Positions 26,464 through 38,830 of a stretch of 64,000 nt of DNA are shown in pieces. Position 1 is the first letter of the stretch, and each line of letters starts with the position of its first letter. The notes beneath the pieces were generated by a model that worked only from the letters and a program-made list of their open reading frames with translations, ran no database searches and had not been told where the DNA came from. The stretch comes from Aphrophora alni (lineage: Eukaryota; Arthropoda; Insecta; Hemiptera; Aphrophoridae). The translations under genes were made by a program, and so were the position numbers. The stretch covers positions 93,776,511 through 93,840,510 of the forward strand of contig OY740770.1 in assembly GCA_963513935.1 (NCBI GenBank), read 5' to 3'.

Positions 26464-26640
26464 CATTGAATCGATATGGATACATGAGAGAAATTTCACT
26501 ATTTGCTGTGTAACTAACGGATCAGCAGACTCACAGCTCTATTTGTTTTATGAGATTAATGCAAGTACTTTAATAAATTGGTCCTGCATTTACATTTGCC
26601 CTGAAGGTGAAATAAATCCAATTCTAATAAATTATCAATC
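26464..26640 (+). repeat. Dispersed repeat family A, copy 3
   Basis: Best-kept middle of the family: 'ggatcagcagact', 'cagctctatttgttttatga', 'gattaatgcaagtact' and 'taaattggtcctgcattta'. It precedes a family C copy by about 200 bp. Confidence 0.85.
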
Positions 26641-26824
26641 GTTTAATTGGCAAATATAAAATTTGATTATTCATGTAATAGTTTCTACGTATTTAAAAAA
26701 ATCATTCGAAATTTTAATTTATTGACATTTCGTTCATATTTTATTATTTAACTACGTTCAAATAAAATTCGATTAGTAAAGGTTATTCTAAACGTACATT
26801 TGTATGCAAAGTTTAATTAACTGC

Positions 26825-27015
26825 CGTTTTTAATTTCTCTGTGTCTTGAGGTACACTACATCTCGTAACGATCACATATCTTAATAGAAAACAGGAGGAT
26901 CAATCAATAGAATAGGTCTAAATATCATACCTGTAGCATAGCCTGAAATCAAAGTTACTGTATTGTAACAGTTTACGAAGACAACAACGTAAGAAATAAC
27001 AATCACAGACTCTAA
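26825..27015 (+). repeat. Dispersed repeat family C, copy 2
   Basis: Matches 14935-15150 at several spaced blocks (see that entry). The divergence is large. Confidence 0.5.
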
Positions 27016-27163
27016 TCACTTATATTACTTAAGATACGTAATAAATAAAAAAATATTACGAGATTTTCAATAAACATGCGCATTGCGCAACCAGTAGTAC
27101 CAGGTATCTGGCGTTACTACCACGTCACCTCTAGTTGTTTTAGAAATTATGGCCACTTCCGTG

Positions 27164-27183
27164 GTGTGTGTGTGTGTGTGTGT
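27164..27183. repeat. (GT)10 microsatellite
   Basis: Short uninterrupted GT run. Confidence 0.95.
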
Positions 27184-27267
27184 TTATTTAAATTGTGTAT
27201 TGGCAGTACTTAATTAAAATAATCATTTTTTGATATCTTGTTGTTTTCAATATATAACCATATAATG

Positions 27268-27460
27268 AAGCCCGTCATTCATTTGTAGTAACTGAAAAGT
27301 TATTCATACATGAGGGTGGTTGAAGGGTTTGTTGTATGCCTTTGGGATCAGCAGGCTCTCAGCTCTATTTGTTTTACAAGATTAATGTAAGTACTTAAAT
27401 AGATTGTTCCTACGTTTACATTTACTCAGTGAATTAAATTCTAGTAAAATACTGCTCTCA
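27268..27460 (+). repeat. Dispersed repeat family A, copy 4
   Basis: Longest copy, from 'cccgtcattcatttgtag' to 'ttctagtaaaatactgctctc'. The last 30 bases are repeated about 98 bp downstream (27529-27560), which may be a local duplication of the 3' end. Confidence 0.85.
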
Positions 27461-27464
27461 AGCA

Positions 27465-28320
27465 ATTAAACTGTTATGCCCATTGACTCAATATTAAACA
27501 ATTTGGGTTGCATATTACATCACCTTTGTAAATTAAGTTCTAGTAAAATACCACTCTCTTAGTTTGTAATCAGCAGTCATATTTTAAAATGTGACGTAAG
27601 TTTAAATTTTTTATTAAAATTCTGTTAAATAACCTCTATACCTCAATTAGTATATTAACTTTTATAATAAAACAATAAAGAATGGGGAAAATATAAACTT
27701 TTTGTATACAGGAACTAAGTCATTTAAAATAACTGTCCTTCAGTTATTCTATAAACCACGTTAATGAAATGTTTAATAAATTCGAATTTAGGTATTACCT
27801 GTCAGTGTATTGTGTTTTAATTAAAATTGTTACTCATTTCTTGGTATTCGGAATAGTAAAAAAACATAATATTAAATCAATTTTCATTCTTTTCTAATGA
27901 ATTTAAAATATTTAAATTCAATAAAATATATTGTTCCGACATTATGAAATAATTTATAGTAAGTTGTGAACCAACAAAACATACTACTCACCAATTAAAT
28001 TATAAGTACAAACAGTTTAAGTGGTCCAAAGGGTTTCTAAATTCTAGACCAATGTATTGTGGTGTTACAGTTTGTAAATTCAACCATACCGAGATCGACA
28101 ACAACAACTAATATAAAACACAGACAGCTTATAACAAAATATACTATTAATAAAATCAAAACTTAACTTTACGTACAGTAAAAAAATAATTTATATTAAT
28201 GTAATATTAATGACATAATGTTAGAGTATAAATACTTTTTTTTAATGTTTTAATTGTGTACAAACGTTACGATACTGTTCAATAATTGTAACTACAATGG
28301 TTCATAAGTAACTTTAAGTT
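27465..28320. other. AT-rich stretch with a possible family C relic
   Basis: Around 28040-28130 'accataccgagatcgacaac' resembles 'accattatgaaatcgacgac' near 37848. Both lie about 250-300 bp before a family E copy. Otherwise nothing is seen. Confidence 0.4.
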
Positions 28321-28324
28321 AGCC

Positions 28325-28520
28325 GTAAGAAGTGTAGTATTTTATATGCGTACGTGAAACAAAAAGATTTCATGTAGTATTCTAAAGAAACTTGGAGAAT
28401 TTATCTGAGGAAAAGAAAGCAGTAAAATCTTTAGGTACAATGAGTCAACTATTGATGAGAAATAACATTTATTTCTGAATAACTAGTTGGTTTACTTATA
28501 AGATTCTCCACGTCTAAATC
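28325..28520 (+). repeat. Dispersed repeat family E, copy 2
   Basis: Shares 'gaatttatctgagg', 'agaaagcagtaaaat', 'caactattgatgagaa' and 'ctaaat' landmarks with 15420 and 38150. Confidence 0.75.
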
Positions 28521-28524
28521 CGAT

Positions 28525-29400
28525 GTATTTTATTTATTTATTTATTTTTTGGTGGGTATGAAGTCACCATTAACAGATATCATGTTGACCGTAATTTAAT
28601 TAACATATTGTTTTATTATTTTTGTTTAATATTCTGCTACAGCTTAATATTTTCCTGTACAAAATTTAACTGAAATTCAAATAAATATAAGATATAATGG
28701 AAAATGTTTAAACAAAATGGTTTATTTCCATTCCGGGTTCATTATTTTATCACATGCAATTTCTTTCTCGTGATCTCTTTCTCGTAATCTCTATTTAAAA
28801 TCTAAGTTTTGCGAAAACCAAATATTTTAAGAAATATGTTATAATACCAGCATTATATTTCTGATTTTTTTCTGTGTTATTTAGTTGAGATTTTCAACTC
28901 TTGGTAACTAATTCCTTTTAAATATCAGTTTGGGTGTATCGTGTATTTGTGTACTTCTATATCTGTGGGTGTTTACTCCAGTTAGTCAATCATGTTAAGT
29001 TATTTTATTACATTACCAATATTTTAGTATTTCTTACAACGAATAACAGTAAAAGCATATAAAGAAAATAAGTCATACATTCCTAATTTTCTTTAAATAT
29101 AAAAACTAATTGTTAATTTATCTTTTTTTTTTAAGAATCGATTTACAAACATAACCTATTCAGCAAATAAAATATAATAAAAATTATTAAAAAAATCTTC
29201 CACTATACTAGCATAAATCGAATAGAAAACTCATCTTCTTACAAATACAGAAACATAACATTGTTATTTGGATTAAAATCTCTACTAGTAATCCAATATC
29301 TGCAATTGATGGTTGAAGTTGTTTTTTTTAAACTACTATACTTGCTTTCTTTCTTTTTTTCTGTATATATATAGCAAATAATAAAAAAAAATATGGCCTT
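28525..29400. other. AT-rich non-coding stretch
   Basis: Nothing recognised beyond a duplicated 'tctttctcgt.atctc' near 28760-28790. Confidence 0.6.
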
Positions 29401-29403
29401 GTT

Positions 29404-29406
<3 letters not shown>

Positions 29407-29475
<69 letters not shown>
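29407..29475. repeat. (TA)n microsatellite
   Basis: About 34 TA units, directly beside the GC-richer segment that follows. Confidence 0.97.
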
Positions 29476-29479
<4 letters not shown>

Positions 29480-29489
29480 ATAAACCCAC

Positions 29490-29639
29490 TCTGTCCAAGG
29501 TCATAGAAAAGTCCTATTTGAAAGGTGATAGGCCGAATGTCCAGCTCGTCGATTGGCCATTGGCATTGGTCAAAGCTATCTACTAGATTCATCGGTATCA
29601 CCTCCGAGAACAATACGGTCAAAAACGCGGTAGCCAGTT
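29490..29639 (-). other. Possible exon or coding relic, unrecognised
   Basis: This 150-bp segment is clearly richer in G+C than its surroundings. On the minus strand one frame stays open across it and reads in part FLTVLFSEVIPMNLVDSF and ELDIRPITFQIGLFYDLG, mixed in composition. It is preceded by a good acceptor-like pyrimidine tract ending 'ctatttctttaag', so an exon would begin at 29639. A weak donor-like AGA/GTGGGT follows at 29490/29489. I recognise no domain. Alternatives are a fragment of a transposon protein or chance. There is no partner exon I can identify. Confidence 0.3.
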
Positions 29640-29644
29640 CTTAA

Positions 29645-32055
29645 AGAAATAGAGGTGTGCAAACCGACAATGTATTCTTAAATGAATTTTGTTAATGAAA
29701 GTAGACTCATTTTAATTGTATTATATATATCACAATAATATTAAGCTTGCTATATCTTACAACTAATGAATGTAGTTTATAATAAAAGGAAATAGATATC
29801 AATAATGTAATTCTTGTCATTTCTTGGAATTCAATGTAATTATAGATTTTACTTTATTGTCATTACAGCAAAGTGAATTTTTTTCATTAAATTTTAGAGC
29901 ATAAACCAACTAAGAAAGAAAACTTTTATAATATAATTATAAATTTATAATTAGAGTTTAATAATACATATAGATAATTGAAACAACGAAACTTTTTACG
30001 AACCTAGAGAATACTTCATAACTTTAATATTTGTTGTAAAATATGTAGGCTATACATATATGTGTACAAAATATGTTTATATAGATATGATGCAATAACT
30101 GTTTCAGAAAAGTGGACCTTATTTTCGCATATGGGAAGATCTTCTCTTTTTTTCCATCGTGGTTTATTTGTAATTTTTTATTTCGAGAAATTTGTAAAAC
30201 TAGTTAAAATCAGCGGAACTAAATGATGTATACATAGAATTATAGAAGGTTTATAATTATTTTACTCATAAATCTTTCAGAAGTATACTAAAAATATATT
30301 ATTATTATTATTTTATTCTAATAACAACGGTTCTGTAAATTATTAACTTTGTAGTAAGGGTATTTATATTTAAATATTATTAGTTCTAAACGTAAGGACG
30401 GCTTCTGTAGGTACGTATGTACGTAAATTCCTGTTATGTTAGTTTTGTTATTTCATTTATTTATATGGGTATCAATGTTAAACTTGGATATTACAGAATG
30501 TTGATTTAAATTTTAGTTTTGAATGGTAAACTGCAGTATTTTTAATGTTTTATACTCGTATATATTTATTTATTGATATTCTTCATTTATGTACTTTTTT
30601 ACATATTAATCTTCTTTCCTTAATTTATGAGGTCTCTAAGTTTGTGATAACTACCATAAACAGGTCTACAAAACAGGATATTTTTAGTGGCTTTCTATTT
30701 TTTTGATATTAACAATTTGAATGATTTAGTAAGTTAGTAGAAAAGCATTCAAAGCTGATTTAGAGGCTACTATACATTTTACTACACTCTAAATTTAATG
30801 ACCTACGCAGTAATAAACTACCCCCTTCTCACCTTTTGTACAGAGTTGTTGAATTGGGATAATTACTAATTTACGTGGCTGTTGATTGATGCTATTATCC
30901 CCCTTAAGGGTTGTTTCAATTTTAATAAAGCATAAATACATGTTATTCGTAGAATGCATGCCGTAATATAAAAATATAATTACCGTAAAGAATGATATAT
31001 AATTAAGCATGTTTGTTTGACTCTATTCATATATTTGTTTACTTTTCATGATACAATTAATTATTAAATATAAGTTTTATCAAAAAAATTAAACATTGGA
31101 AGTAAACATCAACTACTTATATTCTACTAATGTTTAAAAAAAATTAAAATAAAAACAACTCACGAAAGTATCCTTAATACATACAAACATTCCGTTGTGT
31201 ATGGTCAAATTGTGTATGTCTGTCAAATTTGAGAAATTGTTTTAGGTAATCCTTTCAATTATTTGTTTCAAACTTCTAAAGGTTGTGTAATAATGGGATC
31301 ATTAAAACTTGGTAAACCTTATACTTAATGGAGGGATATTTATTTTAAAGTTTACTTCACGTAGAGAAATACACTATGATATTGTAAAACTACCTTCGAT
31401 CAAATTACATACAGTTTATATAATTATATTACAAGGAAAGATTTAAATCATACTTGACAATATAATTTTACGTATAACGAAAAAAAATCACAGATATTTG
31501 TAGCCACCTTGTAGAATATTTTCAGACGATTTTTTTCCCAGTATAACGAAATTGTGTAACGATTCTTACAGGTTTGTAAACCTTCTGTGATTAACAAACT
31601 TACTAACAGGGGAATAAGTTTAATTTTATAAATAATGCAGAATAGTAATAAAATTTATACACGCTCGTTACATATAATTCCATTTAAGTTATATATAGTA
31701 AGCAAATCTGATGCTATTAACATCCTACGTATGAGCTCGAGAATGATTTCATAATTTCAAATATCAACGTGTCTATGATGAAGATTTTTATAGGTGAATT
31801 TATATATTAGATATTCTCTAATGATTCTACTATTATTTGAATGAGTTTTAAACAAATATTATAACAAAGTAATATTTTTTTAGTATTCTATTTTTTTAAT
31901 ACTGTGTACATTTAACAAATTCCTTAACGTGTCAGAACTTTTATAAACGAAAGGTACAGTTAATCCGACCAAAAAAAAATAACATATTACTATAACCCAA
32001 AGACAATAAAATATTATTATATAATTTAAAATAATTGGATATATAGTAAAGGAAG
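29645..32055. other. AT-rich non-coding stretch
   Basis: Nothing recognised. Confidence 0.65.
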
Positions 32056-32059
32056 AACT

Positions 32060-32140
32060 ATTGAAAAAGCAAAAACGGTAAATAGATTGTACATATAGCG
32101 GTTGGTGTTATGGAATTAAATTATACACATATTCAAATTA
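32060..32140 (+). repeat. Dispersed repeat family D, copy 2 (partial)
   Basis: 'gtaaatagattgtacatatag', 'ggttggtgttatggaatt' and 'aaattat' follow the pattern of 41430-41480. Confidence 0.5.
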
Positions 32141-32144
32141 TGTT

Positions 32145-34180
32145 ATTGAGTGTATATACTAAAGTTCATTTATCATTTTAACTTTAAAATGTGACGGAGT
32201 TACAAGAAATGTGTACAAGCATTGTAGAATCATTACAAAACTATTGTCATAAAAACCTTTTTATCTCTGAACATGTTATCTTTAATATCAGCATATGTAT
32301 TGAAATCACCAATAATGATAAGCAGTATTATAGCTTATCCAATCACTTAACAAGATTCACTTTAAGAAATCAATGCTTGGAAATTAATCAATTGATTGCA
32401 CTGGAAAATGAGGTAGGAGATTCATAGAAGAATGAAAAGATTGATTCAAATCTCTGTTATAGATGCACTTTAAGCATGATTTAATCTTCGAGAAATATAT
32501 GTTTATTTATATGTCATATAATATTTATATTCACATCTTTAATAAGGGAAATCATTAGCACACAGAGAAATCTTGCGAATGGTAATAGTTTGATTTTATT
32601 TCGCAAACGAAAGCTTTAATCAATGTATTGGCCATGAAAACGTTTAACAACATAGTATAAAACAACACAAGAACATACATACATAGTATAGTATTCAAGA
32701 ACATAGTAATAACACACAAAAAACATTATTTCAACCACGCACAAGTGAATATAAACAAAATTACAATACATTTTAACCATGGAAGTGTTAACTAATTTAC
32801 AATAAATTATAATATTCATTGCCCACATTAACTTATACAGAACACAAAGCTAAAATGTATATATTTATATAAATATTGTATTATATATATTCTATTCACT
32901 GTTGAATTAAGCTTAATCATGCCTTGATAATAACATCAAAAGAGACAATATATTTTTTAGTATCTCTTTGTACATGTAACATTATTAAATGAAATTAGTT
33001 CATGACAAGATTCGCCCATATTTTGTTTTTAAATGTATGACTATATTGCCGTATCTGGGTATTCATATCCTATTATGATGAGTTGTATGTGAATTATGGT
33101 TATATTAATCCTATATTGTACATATTGTTTATAATTATGTTCCACAAAAAGGTTTATTGTTTACGCCTACAGCACTTTGTAAGATTCTCTAATGATAAGT
33201 GTCTTATGTGGAATAAGAATAGCCTCGAAATATTAGAGTAATTAATTCTTAATGCATTTCTTTTGAGTTAGTTCCACAATACTTTACAAAATTCAATATA
33301 TACAAATTTCAGATGCTTGGCTTACATGTCCTCTCATTATACAGCCAATACAAACTTAAAATTGATAGATTTGGTTTGTAATATAAATTAATTAACGTAA
33401 TAATAATATATTATACTTCTATAAAAATGTTGATTTCACTGTAATGTAATACGACACTAAATGTAATCCCCGGTAATAGTTTAACAAATTATAGAACTGT
33501 ATATTGTAGATCAGTAATAACCACAATTCCAAAAATGTGATTATTACATTTAACTAGTTTAGGGGTATGTATGCAGTCTAATTACTAAAATTACCGCTAT
33601 ATTTAATTGGATCATTCAGTTTTTTGATCTTTGTAAAATCACCTTAACTACTAATTTGTACATAAACAAAATCCTATGTATAGGTGTGGTTTGTTTAAGT
33701 TAATATTATCAGTCTAAACTCGTTACTTTTTTATTATTATTTAATGTCTTTGCACTATGTATTAATAAAATAAAACATTTGGATATTTTTCCATTAACAG
33801 TGTATTTTTCACTCAATGCTCTTAGAAAAATCTTTAAATTATTTTTATCAAATATTTTACGTTTGTCTACAATCTTAAAAACAACGAAGTTGCTCAAACG
33901 TTGTAAACCTTGAAATAATAGAAACAGTTTTATTTTTATTTATATATTCCCGAAAAATATAGTAATATATTGTTGAAATACAGATTCTCAAAAATACGAC
34001 TTACATGATGATATTATAAAGCAAGTTTAAATAATTATTTTATAATATTCTATTGACATGTATTTCAATTTTACATATGCTATTATTTACCTAGATTTAA
34101 ATTAGTTGTTAGACTTTATTTTTTGCGGTTTATGAACGATTATGAAAGGAAGAAACTTCAACGTTTCTATAAATAATAAA
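32145..34180. other. AT-rich non-coding stretch
   Basis: No gene recognised. The 78-codon plus-strand frame at 32191-32427 starts with an alternative codon, has no motif and no supporting context. Confidence 0.55.
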
Positions 34181-34184
34181 CATG

Positions 34185-34320
34185 AGCTAAGAAAAAATGG
34201 AAGTCCTAAATAATATAAAATAAGAGATTCTATACATTATTCAATAACGGAGATAAAATTTCGTTAGAAGAGAGGGAAACGATAAGTATATTTTACGTGT
34301 AGATGTTGTTTACTTTAATA
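34185..34320 (+). repeat. Dispersed repeat family D, copy 3
   Basis: 'atggaagtcctaaataatat', 'aaatttcgttagaagag', 'gaaacgataagtatatttta' and 'cgtgtagatgttgtt' match the copy at 41340-41520 in order. Confidence 0.75.
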
Positions 34321-34324
34321 TGAT

Positions 34325-36705
34325 TTTTAGTTCTCAAAAATCTACATGATTATCATTTTGAACAATAATTAAACTATCTTTGTCTTATAAATTCTCTCCC
34401 CAAAAAGTCCTCTGTTGTCGGTTGTTATGTTTGTAAATACCATAACAAAACAACCAATATTAATATGCTACGGTATAACTTTTTCAATTACTACGCAAAA
34501 TCTCTTTTAAAAAAAAAACATGGTTTGGAGGTAACTTTTACTTTGGGAGAAGGATGTATAGAAGAAAGTAATCTCTGTTTTGTAAACCAATATTATGTAA
34601 AAATAAAATAGTACTGGAAAAAATATTGAAATAAAGTGATATTTAAAAAGCACAAATAATGTATATTTTTTTATTATTTGTAAGAAGTTTATGTTTGTAC
34701 TATAGTTTTTATCATAATATTAAAACAAGCTAATTGAAATACGCAATTATAATATAGCTATGATAATAATTTATATTAGACGAATTTTGCTTGAAATGCG
34801 TGTAATGTGATGAAGTAAGAGATATTAAACTATTTTAAAAAGAAAATAGAAGGTTTTCATTAAATATTCAATAATAACTACCTCGAGAGAGTTACGTTTA
34901 AAGGTGGACATATATTACTATGTATGTGTAAAAAATACAATTTTGAATTGACAAATCCAGTTGAATAGCTGACGATAATCCTACAAACGATTGCATTAAC
35001 AATATTTAAGTGAATTAAATTGCATCGTAACCATTGGAATGAAAAAGGTAGAAACTTAAATCTGTAAGTAAAACTCTGGATTAATTGATTTATTTAAAAC
35101 AGGTACTTATTTAAAGATATGTCTCGTGAACTAAAAGAGATATTATCACTATTTTAAGTAAGTGATAAGTAAATAGCTACTTTACTTAAGGTGGTAGATT
35201 TGAACTTGTTTAGTTGGATAGGGATTATAAAATTTAATGACATGAAGGACAATCCGCTTCCAACAAAACGGATTTAAAATTATTGGATGTTGTTATAATT
35301 AAGTTTACAACCATTGTTTCACTATCAATATAACATACTATTTATGTAACATAAATGTTTACTTTATTTTAGTGAATTAAATAAGTATATACATTAAATT
35401 AAAAAAAAAATTGCTTCATTAAACCTCATTTAGCAGGACTTTAAAAACCAAGCATAGTTCTAGAAATATTAAAATTGTGGAGAATTCAATACACAAATAT
35501 TCTCAGCTGTGAAAATGTGTATTATTTCTTCTAAATAAACTCCAACTGTATTTTATTTACTTAGACATGTGTAGTTAAGTTTATTTTATTAACTATATCA
35601 TTTAAATAAGAATTGTATAAATGTGTGCTAACAATTAAATGAAATTCTGCATATAAAACTTTGGGAACTATAATTATATAAATATTAAAGTCTTCACTTT
35701 ATTTTAATGCAGTAGTCTTATGACACGTACTATTAAATTTTGATATTCCAAACAAATATATGTATAACAAATGTTAACTGGTTAGTTTAACAAACTGGGA
35801 ATAGCTAAGCATTCTGAAAATAAATGGTGAAAGCTGAGATTTAACTGTTTAGATAGTAAAAGAAATAATAGTTAATGGTTATAGCTTCTTTGCGTCAGTT
35901 TACTGCTTAGCAATAACAAATTTAATTTGCTGTTAAGATTTTGATTAGCTCAGGATTAATCACCCTACGTTATAGAGATCTGTCTAATGTATTAACAAGA
36001 CAAAATCATATCTAAAGTTTTTATGTCAGTTATGGATTAAGTAAATGTTCACAGTTTCAATCTATAAAGTTTTACTTATTTAACGACCTCGAAAGTGTTC
36101 GTATATTAAAATTGTTTGCTCTCAATTTATTTATTAGAAATATAGATATTGTCATTTGGAGATATAGACTAAATATATGAGATGTCATTTTATATATTTG
36201 TTTTTAATTCTATCAATAACATAGTGTTTGAGTGTTTATGCATGTATATTTGTGTTTACATATTTTATGTTTGATTAGGAGGTGTATCTCTAGCAATTTA
36301 CGTGCAATTTATAGAAATTTGTAAAATAAACTTTGATTCTTCGAATTTTTTTGAATATGATCGGGAGGAAGGGGTTCGCAATAAAAATGATTACTTATTA
36401 CTGAAGTTATTTGGATGACAACTGTCGTAAGTATTTTTTTCTTGTTTCGTAGTGTAAATCTTCAGAACATTACCAACTCGAAGTAGAGAAGAGAGTTCAA
36501 TAATTCCTCGAGTTTTAAATAATAAGTTATATTTTTTGAAATTAAATTAATTCATAACTGGCATAAAACTTAAAATGTATTCTATGAACACTTTCTTGAA
36601 GCCTTCTTTTTTTCTTACTTTATGAATGAAACTTAGTTTCATCAAATTTAAATATAACATTTTATTACGTGTGAGTCGTCTTTACATTTCATTCGTTGTG
36701 TTTTT
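34325..36705. other. AT-rich non-coding stretch
   Basis: Nothing recognised. Confidence 0.65.
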
Positions 36706-36710
36706 TATTA

Positions 36711-36800
36711 CACCTGTTCTGCCGATCAATGCAGAATCATCGGGTTAAAATTATAGAACCATATACAAAATATAATCACACTAACACAAATACTGGTTAA
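36711..36800 (-). mobile_element. Penelope-like terminus fragment, hammerhead-like core (copy 1 of an inverted pair)
   Basis: On the minus strand the sequence runs CCGATGA, then a 6-bp stem TTCTGC/GCAGAA around an 8-base loop (36736-36717), then CAGGTGTAAT and ACACAACG. This parallels the CUGANGA-stem II start of hammerhead ribozymes that are known in the terminal repeats of Penelope-like retroelements. U4 is changed to C and no GAAA follows, so it would not be an active ribozyme. The plus-strand sequence at 37012-37062 is homologous in the opposite orientation. Confidence 0.5.
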
Positions 36801-36959
36801 CACAATGATAGGTCATTGTTCTAGCACATCGAGTTATTAAAATTTCAGTGATAATTAAAATGTTCAAATTTTTTGTTTAGTTCTTGCTGTTTTGAAGCAA
36901 TTCGTAAGTGGATTAGTATTTTAATTTTATGCCGTCCTTGGGTTGATGGCTTATTTGAC

Positions 36960-37065
36960 GTTAGTTCATCTATTTGTTTTGATCTATATAAATAAAGTAT
37001 TGTACTATTCACCTAATGATGCCGCATTGATAGACAAATGAGCTGTAGAGGGAAATACAACGCAA
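36960..37065 (+). mobile_element. Penelope-like terminus fragment (copy 2 of an inverted pair)
   Basis: Reads CTAATGATGCCGCATTGAT and then AGCTGTAGAGGGAAATACAACG, aligning with the minus strand of 36745-36690. Upstream, 'gttagttcatctatttgttt' also resembles the sequence upstream of copy 1. The two copies are head-to-head, about 265 bp apart. Stem II is lost here. Confidence 0.45.
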
Positions 37066-37145
37066 GAATTGCACAAACACAATTAAGTTAATTATATGCA
37101 TATAACTCTATTTCACGATTCAGAAGCACAAATGAAAAAAAAAAT

Positions 37146-37148
<3 letters not shown>

Positions 37149-37195
<47 letters not shown>
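37149..37195. repeat. (AT)n microsatellite
   Basis: About 23 AT units, some 85 bp after the Penelope-like fragment. Confidence 0.97.
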
Positions 37196-37198
<3 letters not shown>

Positions 37199-37199
37199 A

Positions 37200-38145
37200 C
37201 AATAACGAGATTCAATAGTGTTTGGTCTAGCCAATCCACTCTGTTAAAATACAAACATCTTCCAATTAATTCAAAAACTCATTGATAAAATCTGAAGAAT
37301 GAAAATGGTTACCTCATCTAAGGGATTAAATAATATATCTAGTAGTTTAACGGTTATTCCATAAAATATGTTGTATAAACTATTAGTAAATGGATATTGC
37401 GTTTGCAGTTGTATATGTATTTAATTATTTAATATTATTATTTAATTCAATTTAGTCACACAAAAACAAAATACTTACAACTTTAAATATATTTTTACTC
37501 CGTTTATATATTATTTAAATATGGATTACATAATAAAATATCACCCCTTAAAAATTATATATATATATATATATATATACTGTATAATATTTGTGAAATT
37601 TGTAATTATTTAGTATTGTAATAATGAAGCAGGCATTCCCTTTGTGTTTATATTTATTTAATTGATATTCAAATATAACTCAATAACTTTTATTCTAAAA
37701 GTAACAATACTTCAAAATTATTTTTGCGTTTATGTTCTGAGTGTATTCAGTTGTAATGAATTTCACTAACTACCAATTTGTCAAATCATTATGTTTGTTT
37801 ATATTTTATTAATTAACTCACCACACATCTCACTAACCCAAATCCTTGAAACCATTATGAAATCGACGACTCAGATATAAAAAAAAAAAACCCTATTTGG
37901 AAACAGGTTGCCTAGGACAAACCGTAATTTTTACGTAAAATATCGTGAAAATAAATATATGCACTTACTTTTGAGAACATATTAAAATTATTTTATTATA
38001 ATAGTAATAACATAAAACAAAAAAGTATACATACGTTCATGTTTAATATTCCATTTATGTATGAACGTTATAACATGGAACATATATTTTAACTTGGATA
38101 AGTCAAAAGTAATTTATAGTCTGCATTAAGATGTATATTATGTAA
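37200..38145. other. AT-rich stretch
   Basis: Holds a short (TA)n at 37556-37579 and a possible family C relic near 37850. No gene recognised. Confidence 0.55.
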
Positions 38146-38149
38146 TAAA

Positions 38150-38325
38150 ATACGTGTTTGAAACAGCAAGATTATGTGTAACTTTGTAAATGAACTTGAA
38201 GAATTTATGTGAGTTGTAGAAGCACTAAACTAATAAAATGTTATTAACACAGCTTTTGATTCTAAGTAACTCACAAAATAACTAAGTTGGCTTGCTTAAC
38301 AAAGGACTTTACGTCTAGACTGGGT
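38150..38325 (+). repeat. Dispersed repeat family E, copy 3
   Basis: 'gaagaatttatgtgagttg', 'aagcac.aaac', 'cacagcttttgattctaagt' and 'ggactttacgtcta' match copies at 15420 and 28325. Confidence 0.8.
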
Positions 38326-38739
38326 ATCATTTGTGAAGAATTGATTTTACATTAATACACACGCCCATTATAATGAATTAATTTAGAGAAAATAAATTAA
38401 TGTGAAATTTTACGAGATTAATTTCTTCTGTTACAAATGTAGATCTTCGAAAATCAAGTTTAACAATAGGTGAACATGCTTTAGCAATAACTTAAAAATT
38501 AGAAGAAGTTATTTGAAAACTATTACACGTTTAAAAAATTTTATTACACAACTTAAAAATATTTAACTACGTAATCTTATTGTAGAATACAAGTTTATTA
38601 CGGACGTTAATTTCTCTTAAATTCACTCTTAATAATACTGGAAGAAAACTTCAATAATGTTTCAAATATATTATTGATATCCAGAATTAAATTTCAAATT
38701 TAATAATATTGTTCTTATGATGATGGTAATGTTAAGATG

Positions 38740-38775
38740 AGAATTTCAAGTGCTCTCAGACTCATCTTCACTAGA
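38740..38775 (-). mobile_element. Penelope-like hammerhead-like core fragment
   Basis: Minus strand 38771-38744 reads GTGAAGA-T-GAGT-loop-ACTT-GAAA, that is, a one-base-changed CUGANGA box, a 4-bp stem II with one wobble and an intact GAAA box. The sequence after GAAA does not form an obvious stem III. It ends about 60 bp from the 96-bp tandem array. Confidence 0.4.
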
Positions 38776-38830
38776 GTTGACATCACGATAAATCATAGAA
38801 CAAGTCCTTTTACTAGATTTAACTGTATAA

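Noticed and set aside
29239..29622. 127-codon minus-strand frame as a whole gene
   Set aside because: More than a third is translated (AT)n giving an Ile-Tyr run. Only the GC-richer part is kept as a possible exon.
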